Origin: Actinomycetota bacterium
Lineage (GTDB): Bacteria > Actinomycetota > Rubrobacteria > Rubrobacterales > Rubrobacteraceae
Assembly: GCA_020200675.1 (NCBI GenBank)
Contig: JAIVIG010000051.1
Span: forward strand, 1-7,674
Reading direction: 5' to 3'
Length of the DNA: 7,674 nt
Under the pieces are notes generated by a model. That model was not told the DNA's origin. It saw only the letters and a program-made list of their open reading frames with translations, and did not search any database. Positions within the stretch are counted from its first letter, which is position 1, and each line of letters begins with the position of its first letter. The translations under genes and the position numbers were made by a program. This document shows positions 1-5,495 of this stretch, in pieces.

Positions 1-538
1 TCTCTATACCGTTCGCGCCGCCGCCGACGATGACGGCTCGTCCCGGCACCTCGTGCGTCGTCGTCGCCTCGCGGTTCGTCCATACTGTCACCTCCTCGAT
101 GCCCTCTATCGGCAGCATGTTCTGCCCGGAGCCGGTCGCTACGATCACGTGGTCGGCCTCCAAGGTCTCGCCGTTCACCTCGACGCGGCCCTGCCCGACC
201 AGGCGACCCTCGCCCCTTATCACCCTCGCGCCCATCCCCTCGTAGCTCTCCACCTCGCCCGAGTCGTCGAGGTTGCGGATTATGTAATCCCGGTAGTCGA
301 AAAGCTCCTCCGGGTAGATCTGGGGCGTGCCGGTACCGAAGGCCCTCGTGGCCTCTCCATTGAGTTCCGGCGGCCGGAGCAGCGTTTTGGAGGGAATGCA
401 AGCCCAGTAGGCGCACTCGCCGCCCAACAGCTCTCGCTCTACCACAGCGACGTTCTTGCCGGCCTTGAGCAGACGCCCTGCGACGACCTCGCCGCCGGGA
501 CCCATGCCGAGGATTATCGCGTCGAATTTCTCAGCCAC
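1..538 (-). CDS. NAD(P)/FAD-dependent disulfide oxidoreductase, mercuric reductase/dihydrolipoamide dehydrogenase-like (N-terminal part; runs off the left edge)
   Basis: The minus strand has an open frame of 179 codons from GTG at 538 to the window edge, with no stop. A GGAGG ribosome site (549-545) lies 6 bases before the GTG. The product starts VAEKFDAIILGMGPGGEVVA, a Rossmann FAD-binding fold with GxGxxG. It continues with the redox-active disulfide motif GGECAYWACIPSKTLLRP (about residues 40-57), where two Cys are separated by four residues as in class I flavin disulfide reductases. ATGSGQNMLP is the second FAD motif, and VIVGGGANGIE at the edge begins the NAD(P)-binding domain. The C-terminal half, including the dimer interface, lies outside the window. 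No N-terminal heavy-metal-binding domain or extra Cys pair is visible, so true mercury reduction is doubtful; the substrate is unknown. The gene lies 47 bp downstream of uvsE on the same strand and is probably cotranscribed with it. Confidence 0.9.
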   Translation of the reverse strand, partial: MAEKFDAIILGMGPGGEVVAGRLLKAGKNVAVVERELLGGECAYWACIPSKTLLRPPELNGEATRAFGTGTPQIYPEELFDYRDYIIRNLDDSGEVESYEGMGARVIRGEGRLVGQGRVEVNGETLEADHVIVATGSGQNMLPIEGIEEVTVWTNREATTTHEVPGRAVIVGGGANGIE

Positions 539-585
539 TCAGAACCTCCGTATCGTTTCGCAACTCCGGGTAGATTCCCGGTCGC

Positions 586-1323
586 CTAAAGCTTTATACC
601 CAGTGAGACAAGGGCGTGCTCCTTGCCCTTCGCTTCGACCATGATGTCGGCCTCCCTGCCGTGAAGGGCGTCCACGAGCGCTCGCCAGTCCACGAGGTCC
701 ACGGAGTAGGCGTGGGCGCCGGGCTGCTTCTCGGGGTCCTGGCTGGAGAGGTGGAGCTTGGGACGGTCCCCACGCGCCTCCCAGGTGGGCAGGGAGAGAT
801 CCAGGGCCTCTTCGAGGGTTAGGCCGCCGGGGTTGAGGCCGTGGTGGAAGGCGTCGGTGATGGCCGGGATGCCTAATGAATCCGCGGTCTCGACGATCTC
901 CGGGACGGCCCAGACCCGCTCATCGTTCTCCAGCGCGAGGTACCGGTCGGGCTTGAGGCTCCCGGGTTGGATGTACTGCCCAAGGTGCATGCTGAGGCGG
1001 ATGCCGAGCTCTCGCGCGAGCTTCCCGGCCTGCCGCAGCTCGGCGCCGTGTTCCTTGTCCCAATCGTACGGGAAATCGGGGTGGGAGGCGAAGGGGATCA
1101 TGGCCTGCCCCATCCGGAAGAGCCAGATGCCGCGCGTGGCGTTCCAGGGCAGTATCGTTGTGAGGCCCGCGATGTTCTCCCGAACGAGCTTCCGCACCTT
1201 GCTTTTATCGCGCAGGTTCGCCAGGTGCAGGGTCCGGTTGGTGCCGGTGGGGATGGTCAGGTTCTGCGTCGGATACCCCAAGCGTATCATGCCCGGTTTG
1301 TACCCCAGGAGATCCCCCGTCAT
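586..1323 (-). CDS. uvsE: UV damage endonuclease UvsE/UVDE, probably internally shortened
   Basis: The 245-residue product matches the UvsE family, TIM-barrel metal-dependent endonucleases that nick DNA 5' of UV photoproducts and start alternative excision repair. Family motifs in order: MIRLGYPTQNLTI (12-24), PFASHP (77-82, His81), SMHLGQY (111-117, His113 and lesion-probing Gln116/Tyr117), ALENDE (130-135, Glu132), DAFHHGLNPG (157-166, Asp157/His160), PKLHLSSQDP (188-197, Lys189/His191) and MVEAKGKE (228-235, Glu230). Family members are usually about 300 residues. Here SMHLGQYIQPGSLKPD runs straight into RYLALENDE, so about 55 residues seem absent, including the helix/strand carrying the ligand equivalent to His143 of the Thermus enzyme. 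The usual Pro in MHPGQY is Leu. The frame is intact, so an altered or inactive enzyme is possible. ATG at 1323 has GGGGAG 12 bases upstream; Met12 (1290) fits the usual family start and could be the real one. Confidence 0.88.
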   Translation of the reverse strand: MTGDLLGYKPGMIRLGYPTQNLTIPTGTNRTLHLANLRDKSKVRKLVRENIAGLTTILPWNATRGIWLFRMGQAMIPFASHPDFPYDWDKEHGAELRQAGKLARELGIRLSMHLGQYIQPGSLKPDRYLALENDERVWAVPEIVETADSLGIPAITDAFHHGLNPGGLTLEEALDLSLPTWEARGDRPKLHLSSQDPEKQPGAHAYSVDLVDWRALVDALHGREADIMVEAKGKEHALVSLGIKL

Positions 1324-1430
1324 CGTGTTATCTTTCTCCCCACGGTCGTCTATCGACTGTTAAGCTTTACTAACCGTTGGTATTGGTTCGAAATGTTGGT
1401 ACGCCATCTTCGAGAGGCGGTAAGCGGCGG

Positions 1431-2798
1431 ATGCAGGACGCGTTGGAGTCGGTCGGTGGTTTCTCAGATATGTTCGGCCGGGCGGCGGGGGTGTTGCGTC
1501 GCAACGACATGAACGGGTGGACGAGGGCCGCGCCGAACCTCTACCCGCACCAGTGGAGTTGGGACAGCGCGTTCATCGCCGTGGGGCTCGCTCGTATCGA
1601 CGTCATCCGGGCCGCGCGTGAGCTCATGGGCCTGTTCTCCGCGCAGTGGGCGACGGGCAAGGTTCCGCACATCGTCTTCAACCCCGCCGCGCCGCCGCGG
1701 AGCTATCTGCTCGGGCCGGAGCACTGGGCCCCGGTGGTCCCCCCTCCGGACGCACCCGACCCCCCGCGCCAGACCAGCGGCCTCTGCCAACCCGCCGTCC
1801 ACGCCATCGCGGCCCTGTCTATCTGGGAGGCAGCAGACGAGATGGGCACGGACGTAGTGGCCTCCAACGCCCGCGGGCTCGTCAAGGGTCTCTATCCCCG
1901 GCTCCTCTGGTGGCACCGCTACCTGCTGACGGAGAGGGACCCCGAGGGCTCGGGGCTCGTCACCATCTACCACCCGTGGGAGAGCGGGACCGACAACTCG
2001 CCTCGCTTCGACGCTGCGCTGGCGGCGGTCGAGGCCGGGGAACTGGCGCCGTACGAGCGCTACGATTTGCAGTTCGTCGACGAATCCTCCGAGCGACCGA
2101 CGAAGGAGGAGTACGATCGCTACCTCTGGCTCGTCGAGCTGCTGAGGAACGTCTCGTACGAGGAAGAGGAAATCCAACGCTCCCACCCCTTCCTCGTCAA
2201 GGACGTGCTCTTCAGCGCGATCCTCGTCGCCGCCAACCAGGCGTTGCTCACGCTGGCCGAGGCCATCGGCGCACCCGACGAGGACCGCGCGCTGATCGAA
2301 GCCTGGATCTCTCGCGGTCGCGAGGGCTTGAGGAGTTGCTGGGACCCCGAGCTCGGCCTCTGCCTCGACCAGGACCTCCGCTCGGACGAACCCCTGCGCG
2401 TCCGCACGGTCGCGGGCTTCGCCCCGCTCGTCGCCGAGGAGCCGGACCCCGCTCGCCGCGACGTCCAGCTGAAGAAGCTCTTCTCCCCGGAGTTCGCGGG
2501 CAACGCCGCCCTGCGCTGGCCCCTACCGCCGAGCACGAGCCCCGAGGAGGCCCGGTTCCACCCGCGCGCGTACTGGCGTGGTCCGGTCTGGCCGGTGATC
2601 TCCTGGTTGCTCTGGCGCTCCCTCGTGCGGGCCGGCGAGAAGGAGCGGGCCGCGGGCCTGCGCCGGGCCTCCCTCGAGCAATTAGCGGCGGGGGGCTTCG
2701 CTGAGTATTTCGAGCCGTTCACCGGCGAGCCTCTTGGCTCCGACGACCAGTCCTGGACCGCCGCCGTCGCCCTGGACTGGCTCGCACAAGAGTCCTGA
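1431..2798 (+). CDS. GH63-type (alpha/alpha)6-barrel glycosidase, mannosylglycerate hydrolase (MgH)-like
   Basis: This 455-residue protein resembles the GH63 group that includes Thermus and Rubrobacter mannosylglycerate/glucosylglycerate hydrolases. These enzymes split the compatible solutes into sugar and glycerate in the cytoplasm. Motifs counted from ATG 1431: PNLYPHQWSWDSAF (35-48), the QWSWD substrate-binding stretch; GKVPHIVF (76-83); HPWESGTDNSPRFD (181-194), with Asp188 the likely general acid; YDRYLWLVELLR (228-239); YWRGPVWPVISWLLWR (381-396); and AEYFEPFTGEPLG (424-436), with Glu425 the likely general base. No signal peptide is visible. The frame stays open upstream to a TTG at 1377. 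ATG 1431 is preferred because the family-like sequence begins soon after it, and a GAGAGGCGG stretch (1412-1420) lies upstream. It is transcribed divergently from uvsE. Other GH63 or trehalase-like specificities cannot be excluded, so no gene symbol is given. Confidence 0.85.
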   Translation: MQDALESVGGFSDMFGRAAGVLRRNDMNGWTRAAPNLYPHQWSWDSAFIAVGLARIDVIRAARELMGLFSAQWATGKVPHIVFNPAAPPRSYLLGPEHWAPVVPPPDAPDPPRQTSGLCQPAVHAIAALSIWEAADEMGTDVVASNARGLVKGLYPRLLWWHRYLLTERDPEGSGLVTIYHPWESGTDNSPRFDAALAAVEAGELAPYERYDLQFVDESSERPTKEEYDRYLWLVELLRNVSYEEEEIQRSHPFLVKDVLFSAILVAANQALLTLAEAIGAPDEDRALIEAWISRGREGLRSCWDPELGLCLDQDLRSDEPLRVRTVAGFAPLVAEEPDPARRDVQLKKLFSPEFAGNAALRWPLPPSTSPEEARFHPRAYWRGPVWPVISWLLWRSLVRAGEKERAAGLRRASLEQLAAGGFAEYFEPFTGEPLGSDDQSWTAAVALDWLAQES

Positions 2799-2802
2799 CG
2801 AG

Positions 2803-2834
2803 AAAAAGCGCCCCGGCCGTGAGATCGGGGCGCT
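2803..2834 (-). terminator. Intrinsic terminator of the dodecin gene
   Basis: A perfect 9-bp inverted repeat, AGCGCCCCG (2807-2815) and CGGGGCGCT (2826-2834), encloses a 10-base loop. Read on the minus strand, the stem is followed at once by TTTTT (2807-2803), the classic Rho-independent arrangement. It lies 24 bases past the dodecin stop codon. On the plus strand, which the GH63 gene uses, no T-run follows, so it should work mainly for dodecin, though the stem could also slow plus-strand transcripts. Confidence 0.85.
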
Positions 2835-2858
2835 AGACACCGGCCTATTGACTCCCGT

Positions 2859-3077
2859 TCAGCCGGGCTGTTCACCCTCTTCCAGGATGAAGGTGATGGC
2901 CATGTTGACCTTGTAGGCCGAGATGTTGCCGTTCTCGATCATGACGTTCATGTCCTTGATCCAGGCGCTCTCGACATTGCGGAGGGTGTTGGTGGCGCGG
3001 CTAACGCCCTGGTTGATCGCATCCTCGAAGCTCTGATCCGACGTGGCGCTTAGCTCGGTCACCCTGCCGACAGGCAT
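2859..3077 (-). CDS. Dodecin family flavin-binding protein
   Basis: The 72-residue product has the size and pattern of dodecins, small beta-alpha-beta-beta proteins that assemble into hollow dodecamers and store or buffer flavins. The beta1-helix region reads RVTELSATSDQSFEDAI, followed by the helix end TLRNVESAWIKDMNV and the antiparallel strands ENGNISAYKVNMAITFILE. Trp39 sits where dodecins stack the isoalloxazine ring. The position often occupied by Gln that contacts flavin (the Y-Q-V pattern) appears to be Lys56 here, as in the WIKD/WVKE subgroup, so ligand preference may differ from archaeal dodecin. A strong AAAGGAG site (3089-3083) lies 5 bases before the ATG. The gene is monocistronic, with its own terminator downstream and 96 bp between its start and the anti-sigma stop upstream. 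Confidence 0.92.
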   Translation of the reverse strand: MPVGRVTELSATSDQSFEDAINQGVSRATNTLRNVESAWIKDMNVMIENGNISAYKVNMAITFILEEGEQPG

Positions 3078-3131
3078 AGACGCTCCTTTCTTTCGTTTCC
3101 CTACAAGAGTTGTACCCTGCTACGGGAATGG

Positions 3132-3141
3132 CAAACGTTTG
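3132..3141. repeat. Short perfect palindrome CAAACGTTTG upstream of dodecin
   Basis: CAAACGTTTG is a perfect 10-bp palindrome 55 bp upstream of the dodecin start, in the short gap after the anti-sigma gene. On the minus strand it overlaps a weak TTGCCA hexamer, so it could be an operator near a dodecin promoter. No convincing -10 box at normal spacing was found, so the function is a guess. Confidence 0.3.
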
Positions 3142-3173
3142 AAGCCGGCAAGGAGGACGCCGGATGGCCGCGG

Positions 3174-3911
3174 CTAGAGGGTCGTGGTGAGCAGGATGTC
3201 GCTCGTTGGCGCCGGGGAGCCGCCGGACGGTTCGACGGTCACGGCCACGGCTTCGGCTTCGTCGATGGAGCCCTCGATGGGCGCCGCGGCGTCTCCTCCG
3301 CCTCGCGGTTGGAAGAGCCCGGCGGGCTCCGGGACGCCGCCGCGCATGAGCCAGGTTTCGTAGACTTCACCCTCCGGAGTGGGGGGTAGGTTTTCCGCCA
3401 CCAGAACGGCCCTTCCGTCCCTGACCTCGACGACCTCTCCCCGCACTTCCTCCGCCGGACCGGAGCCTTGCAGCTCGTGCGTCTCGCGGGTCTCAAGCGA
3501 GCCCCGCAAGTCCTCGTTCTCGTCGAGCAGCGAGGCGTTCCACAGAGAGAGCCCGACGATGGCCAGGACCGCGACCGCTGCCGCCGCGAGCCCGCCTGGG
3601 CCGAAGATCCTCCCGCGGGAGCGTGCGCGGCGTTGTGGGGGAGCGTCGGAGGCGTCTCCGATCCTGCCCAGCAGGTTGCGGCGAAGCTCGGGAGACGGCT
3701 CGTACTCCTGCGGGGCGAGGGCCAGGAGGTCGGCGACGGAGCCGAGCTCGTCGACCTCGGCCTGCAGCTCGGGATGTGCGGTGAGGTAGCCCTCGAACTC
3801 CCTGCGCTCGCTCTCGTCGAGGGCGCCGAGGACGTAGGCACCCTTGAGATCGTCGAAGCGCTCGCGCCGACTTTCGCCTCCGGGGCCGTGTCCCGGTCGT
3901 TCGTCGCTCAT
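3174..3911 (-). CDS. rskA: RskA-like anti-sigma factor, single-pass membrane protein
   Basis: This 245-residue protein has the three-part plan of RskA anti-sigma factors. The N-terminal cytoplasmic sigma-binding domain (about 20-86) contains GAYVLGALDESERREFEGYL and PSPELRRNLLGRIG. A basic stretch, RRARSRGR, precedes one membrane helix (about 106-125, Ala/Val/Leu/Ile rich). A short charged, coil-like linker follows, then an extracytoplasmic RskA domain (about 150-245) with ENLPPTPEGEVYETWLMRGG and a terminal SDILLTTTL. The N-terminal domain lacks the zinc-binding HxxxCxxC motif of ZAS anti-sigma factors, as is usual for this group. It should hold the adjacent sigma factor at the membrane until regulated proteolysis releases it. 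ATG 3911 overlaps the sigma stop as ATGA (3911-3908), with GGAGG 7 bases upstream inside the sigma gene. This implies translational coupling, which would match sigma and anti-sigma amounts. Confidence 0.9.
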   Translation of the reverse strand: MSDERPGHGPGGESRRERFDDLKGAYVLGALDESERREFEGYLTAHPELQAEVDELGSVADLLALAPQEYEPSPELRRNLLGRIGDASDAPPQRRARSRGRIFGPGGLAAAAVAVLAIVGLSLWNASLLDENEDLRGSLETRETHELQGSGPAEEVRGEVVEVRDGRAVLVAENLPPTPEGEVYETWLMRGGVPEPAGLFQPRGGGDAAAPIEGSIDEAEAVAVTVEPSGGSPAPTSDILLTTTL

Positions 3912-4495
3912 CCGGACACCTCCATCCCGCGAGTGTCGAAGTATTCCCGAATCTTCTGCAGCCCGAGCCTCATGCGGCCCTTGACGGTCCCGAGTGGCAG
4001 GTCGAGCAGGTCCGCTATCTCCGTGTGGGTGTACGCGGAGTAGTACGCGAGCTCGAGCACCTTTAGCTGTTCGGGCGGCAAGACCCGTAGGGCCTCCCTG
4101 ACCTGCTCGCGCTGGGAGTTGCGCCAGGTTTCGGCGAAGGCTTCGCTCGGCTGCGCGACGGAGGCCGTGGCCTCGACCCTGTCGTGGACCCTGCGGCGGC
4201 TCGCCATCGTCCGCAACTGGTCGATGCCTCGGTTGCGGACGATCGAGAGTATCCAGGTGCGCACGCTCCCCCTATCGGCCCGGTAGCTCCCCGCCGCCCG
4301 CCACACGCCGAGAAACACCTCCTGCACGAGGTCCTCCGCCGCCTGGCGTTCCCCCATCATCCGGTAGGCCAGCGAGTACGACGCCCGGCTGTGCCGGTCA
4401 TAGAGCCCCGCGAAAGCCCCGGCGTCGCCGTTGCCGGCCAGGGACATCAAGTCCTCGTCCGCCAGAAGCAGGTACTGTCTCTCCCTGTTCGCCAC
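3908..4495 (-). CDS. sigK: ECF RNA polymerase sigma factor, SigK-like
   Basis: This 195-residue group IV sigma factor has only regions 2 and 4. Region 2 spans about 24-96, with AEDLVQEVFLGVWRAAGSY (53-71) for core binding and -10 recognition and RTWILSIVRNRGIDQLR (79-95). Region 4 spans about 134-186, with LPPEQLKVLELAYYSAYTHT and the helix-turn-helix EIADLLDLPLGTVKGRMRLG that reads the -35 element. Pairing with an RskA-type anti-sigma factor puts it in the SigK-like group; the exact ECF class needs a profile search. The chosen start is GTG 4495. It has no Shine-Dalgarno sequence but lies 6 bases after a TAGAAT -10-like box, as expected for a leaderless mRNA. An alternative is ATG 4447 (Met17), with GAGGA four bases upstream, but this would trim the N-terminus close to region 2. 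The gene faces the ferritin/sortase operon divergently. Confidence 0.92.
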   Translation of the reverse strand: MANRERQYLLLADEDLMSLAGNGDAGAFAGLYDRHSRASYSLAYRMMGERQAAEDLVQEVFLGVWRAAGSYRADRGSVRTWILSIVRNRGIDQLRTMASRRRVHDRVEATASVAQPSEAFAETWRNSQREQVREALRVLPPEQLKVLELAYYSAYTHTEIADLLDLPLGTVKGRMRLGLQKIREYFDTRGMEVSG

Positions 4496-4501
4496 AAAAG
4501 C

Positions 4502-4531
4502 ATTCTACGGCAACCGGGGGCTACCGGATCA
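4502..4531 (-). promoter_or_regulatory. Candidate promoter of the sigma/anti-sigma operon (leaderless)
   Basis: On the minus strand, TAGAAT (4507-4502) is followed by GCTTTT and then the GTG start at 4495, so transcription would begin at or next to the start codon. No TTGACA-like -35 exists at normal distance. TGATCC (4531-4526) lies 18 bases upstream of TAGAAT. The ATCC and GAAT cores resemble what I recall of the mycobacterial SigK promoter (CCATCC/CCGAAT), which would suit autoregulation. That link is weak (4 of 6 bases in each box). Confidence 0.45.
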
Positions 4532-4566
4532 TCGGCCAACCATACTGCCGACCACGAGTAGCCCCC
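4516..4566. repeat. Nested inverted repeat in the divergent regulatory region
   Basis: GGGGGCTAC (4516-4524) and GTAGCCCCC (4558-4566) are perfect 9-base inverted repeats. Inside them, TCGGC (4532-4536) and GCCGA (4547-4551) form a second inverted pair. The element lies directly behind the proposed sigma -10 box and overlaps its -35 zone, and it is about 40 bp upstream of the plus-strand -35 box. It could be an operator or cruciform shared by both promoters. With no T-run beside it, it is not an intrinsic terminator. No regulator can be named. Confidence 0.55.
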
Positions 4567-4583
4567 AAGGATAGCCTGTAATC

Positions 4584-4637
4584 CAAAACACTAAAATATT
4601 AAGAGATGTTGACTTTGATTAGGTTGGTACCTATCAT
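4584..4637 (+). promoter_or_regulatory. Housekeeping-type promoter of the ferritin-like/sortase operon
   Basis: TTGACT (4609-4614) and TATCAT (4632-4637) are separated by exactly 17 bases, a near-consensus sigma-A/sigma-70 promoter. An A/T-rich stretch (4584-4604, containing AAAACACTAAAATATT) lies just upstream in the UP-element position and stands out in this GC-rich DNA. Transcription should start near 4644-4645, giving a 5' leader of about 155 bases before the first ferritin gene. Its strength suggests high expression and no strict need for the neighbouring ECF sigma factor. Confidence 0.75.
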
Positions 4638-4644
4638 GTTGCTT

Positions 4645-4798
4645 GAGTCGTCTCATATGAGCATCGTGTCTGGGGGAGCGCGAGGCTAGAGAGGGGATAG
4701 CCAGGACCCGAATTGATCCAGGTCCTGTGCGACTCCGTAGTAAGGCGTTGAGTAGGTGTAAAAGGGGCCGATAATGGCCCCTGTAAAGAGAGGAGACT
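4645..4798 (+). promoter_or_regulatory. Structured 5' leader RNA, candidate cis-regulatory element
   Basis: The predicted transcript begins at a helix strand. GAGTCG (4645-4650) pairs perfectly with CGACTC (4730-4735) and closes a domain of about 90 bases. Inside it are hairpins GGCTA/TAGCC (4684-4688 with 4698-4702, a purine-rich 9-base loop) and AGGACC/GGTCCT (4703-4708 with 4721-4726), plus the palindrome CTCATATGAG (4652-4661). A separate strong hairpin, AGGGGCC/GGCCCCT (4763-4769 with 4776-4782), ends 8 bases before the AGGAG ribosome site. ACTC at 4732-4735 can instead pair with GAGT at 4750-4753, an alternative fold. No T-run follows, so control of translation or RNA stability is likelier than attenuation. 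I could not match it to a known riboswitch class; it may equally be a plain stabilising leader. Confidence 0.5.
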
Positions 4799-5476
4799 AT
4801 GGGGATGGATGCAGATATAGGCCGCACTTCTCCGGTCGGGATCGACCAGGAGCACTCGCGGCGCAGCTTCCTGAAGACTGCGGCGTGGGTCACAGCCGCG
4901 ATCTCGGCGGCGGGCGTAGGTGGCTTCGGTGTCGCCACCCGCTTTGCCGACGCGCAGGCGCCACCAAACTACCCCACCTACCAGGGGCTAGGGGACGCGG
5001 CGATCCTCGGGTTCGCCTTGCAGCTCGAGCGGTTAGAGGGTGCGTTCTACGCGCAGGGCGTGGACTCCGGTTTGTTTAGCGGTCCTGCTCTCGCGCAGAT
5101 AGCGGCCATTCGGGACCACGAGATGGCGCACGTCGATGCTCTCGCGGGTACCCTGGCGTCGCTGGGCGCCCCGGTGCCACCGCCGCCGCAGTTGACCTTC
5201 CCGCCCGACGCGACGTCCAGCCCGGCGAGGTTCCTGGGGCTAGCGGCGACGTTGGAGCCGGTCGGGATCGGGGCGTACGGGGGTGCGGCCGCGGCGCTCG
5301 AGAGCAAGGATCTCCTCGCGGCGGCGCTCTCTATCCACAACGTGGAGTGCCAGCATCGAGTTGCGATCAACATCCTCAACGGGGTGCTCCCGCCGAACAA
5401 TCTGGCTTTCGAGCCGACCCTGCCGTTTGGAGCCGTTGTCGAGGCTGTTGCTCCGTTCGGCGTTACCCCAGGTTAG
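4799..5476 (+). CDS. Tat-exported ferritin-like domain protein (first paralogue)
   Basis: The 225-residue product starts with a twin-arginine signal: SRRSFLK (20-26) followed by a weakly hydrophobic Ala/Gly-rich segment to about residue 52. Such proteins are folded, often with cofactor, before export. The mature part is a four-helix ferritin-like domain (PF13668-like, the group that includes plant desiccation-related PCC13-62). It carries the expected diiron ligand pattern: LERLEGAFY (Glu77/Glu80), DHEMAH (Glu108 and His111), LEPVGIGAY (Glu153) and VECQH (Glu183 and His186). It could bind or oxidise metal or scavenge peroxide outside the membrane; no activity is shown by sequence alone. AGGAG (4791-4795) is 3 bases from ATG 4799 and 9 bases from the in-frame ATG 4805, so the shorter start (two residues fewer) is equally likely. 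It is the first gene of the operon; the second paralogue follows after 19 bp. Confidence 0.88.
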   Translation: MGMDADIGRTSPVGIDQEHSRRSFLKTAAWVTAAISAAGVGGFGVATRFADAQAPPNYPTYQGLGDAAILGFALQLERLEGAFYAQGVDSGLFSGPALAQIAAIRDHEMAHVDALAGTLASLGAPVPPPPQLTFPPDATSSPARFLGLAATLEPVGIGAYGGAAAALESKDLLAAALSIHNVECQHRVAINILNGVLPPNNLAFEPTLPFGAVVEAVAPFGVTPG

Positions 5477-5495
5477 GGAGGAGATTAACTAACTT

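Noticed and set aside
566..581. CCGGG-N6-CCCGG hairpin between uvsE and the reductase as a terminator
   Set aside because: The stem has only 5 pairs and no T-run, and the downstream gene has its own good ribosome site; it may merely stabilise the mRNA.
586..1323. Frameshift as the reason for the short UvsE
   Set aside because: Family motifs on both sides of the junction are in the same frame with no stop codon, so an in-frame deletion (or native short form) fits better.
1464..2186. Long minus-strand open frame of about 240 codons inside the glycosidase gene
   Set aside because: It mirrors the third-position GC pattern of the real gene on the other strand, has low-complexity Arg/Gly/Val-rich translation and shows no family motif.
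1646..2704. Plus-strand open frame of about 350 codons overlapping the glycosidase in another frame
   Set aside because: The translation is Arg/Pro/Gly-rich noise typical of shifted frames in GC-rich genes; the true frame has clear GH63 motifs.
3145..3163. GCCGGC/GCCGG hairpin after the anti-sigma gene as a terminator
   Set aside because: The stem is only about 5 bp, the loop is 9 bases and no T-run follows, so it is not a convincing intrinsic terminator.
4657..4689. Possible 10-residue leader peptide (ATG to TAG) in the ferritin 5' leader
   Set aside because: There is no ribosome-binding sequence before it, and its start lies in the CTCATATGAG palindrome; chance is a sufficient explanation.
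4591..4938. Minus-strand open frame across the divergent promoter and the start of the ferritin gene
   Set aside because: It overlaps the strong promoter and the Tat signal region, has no ribosome site and no recognisable domain.
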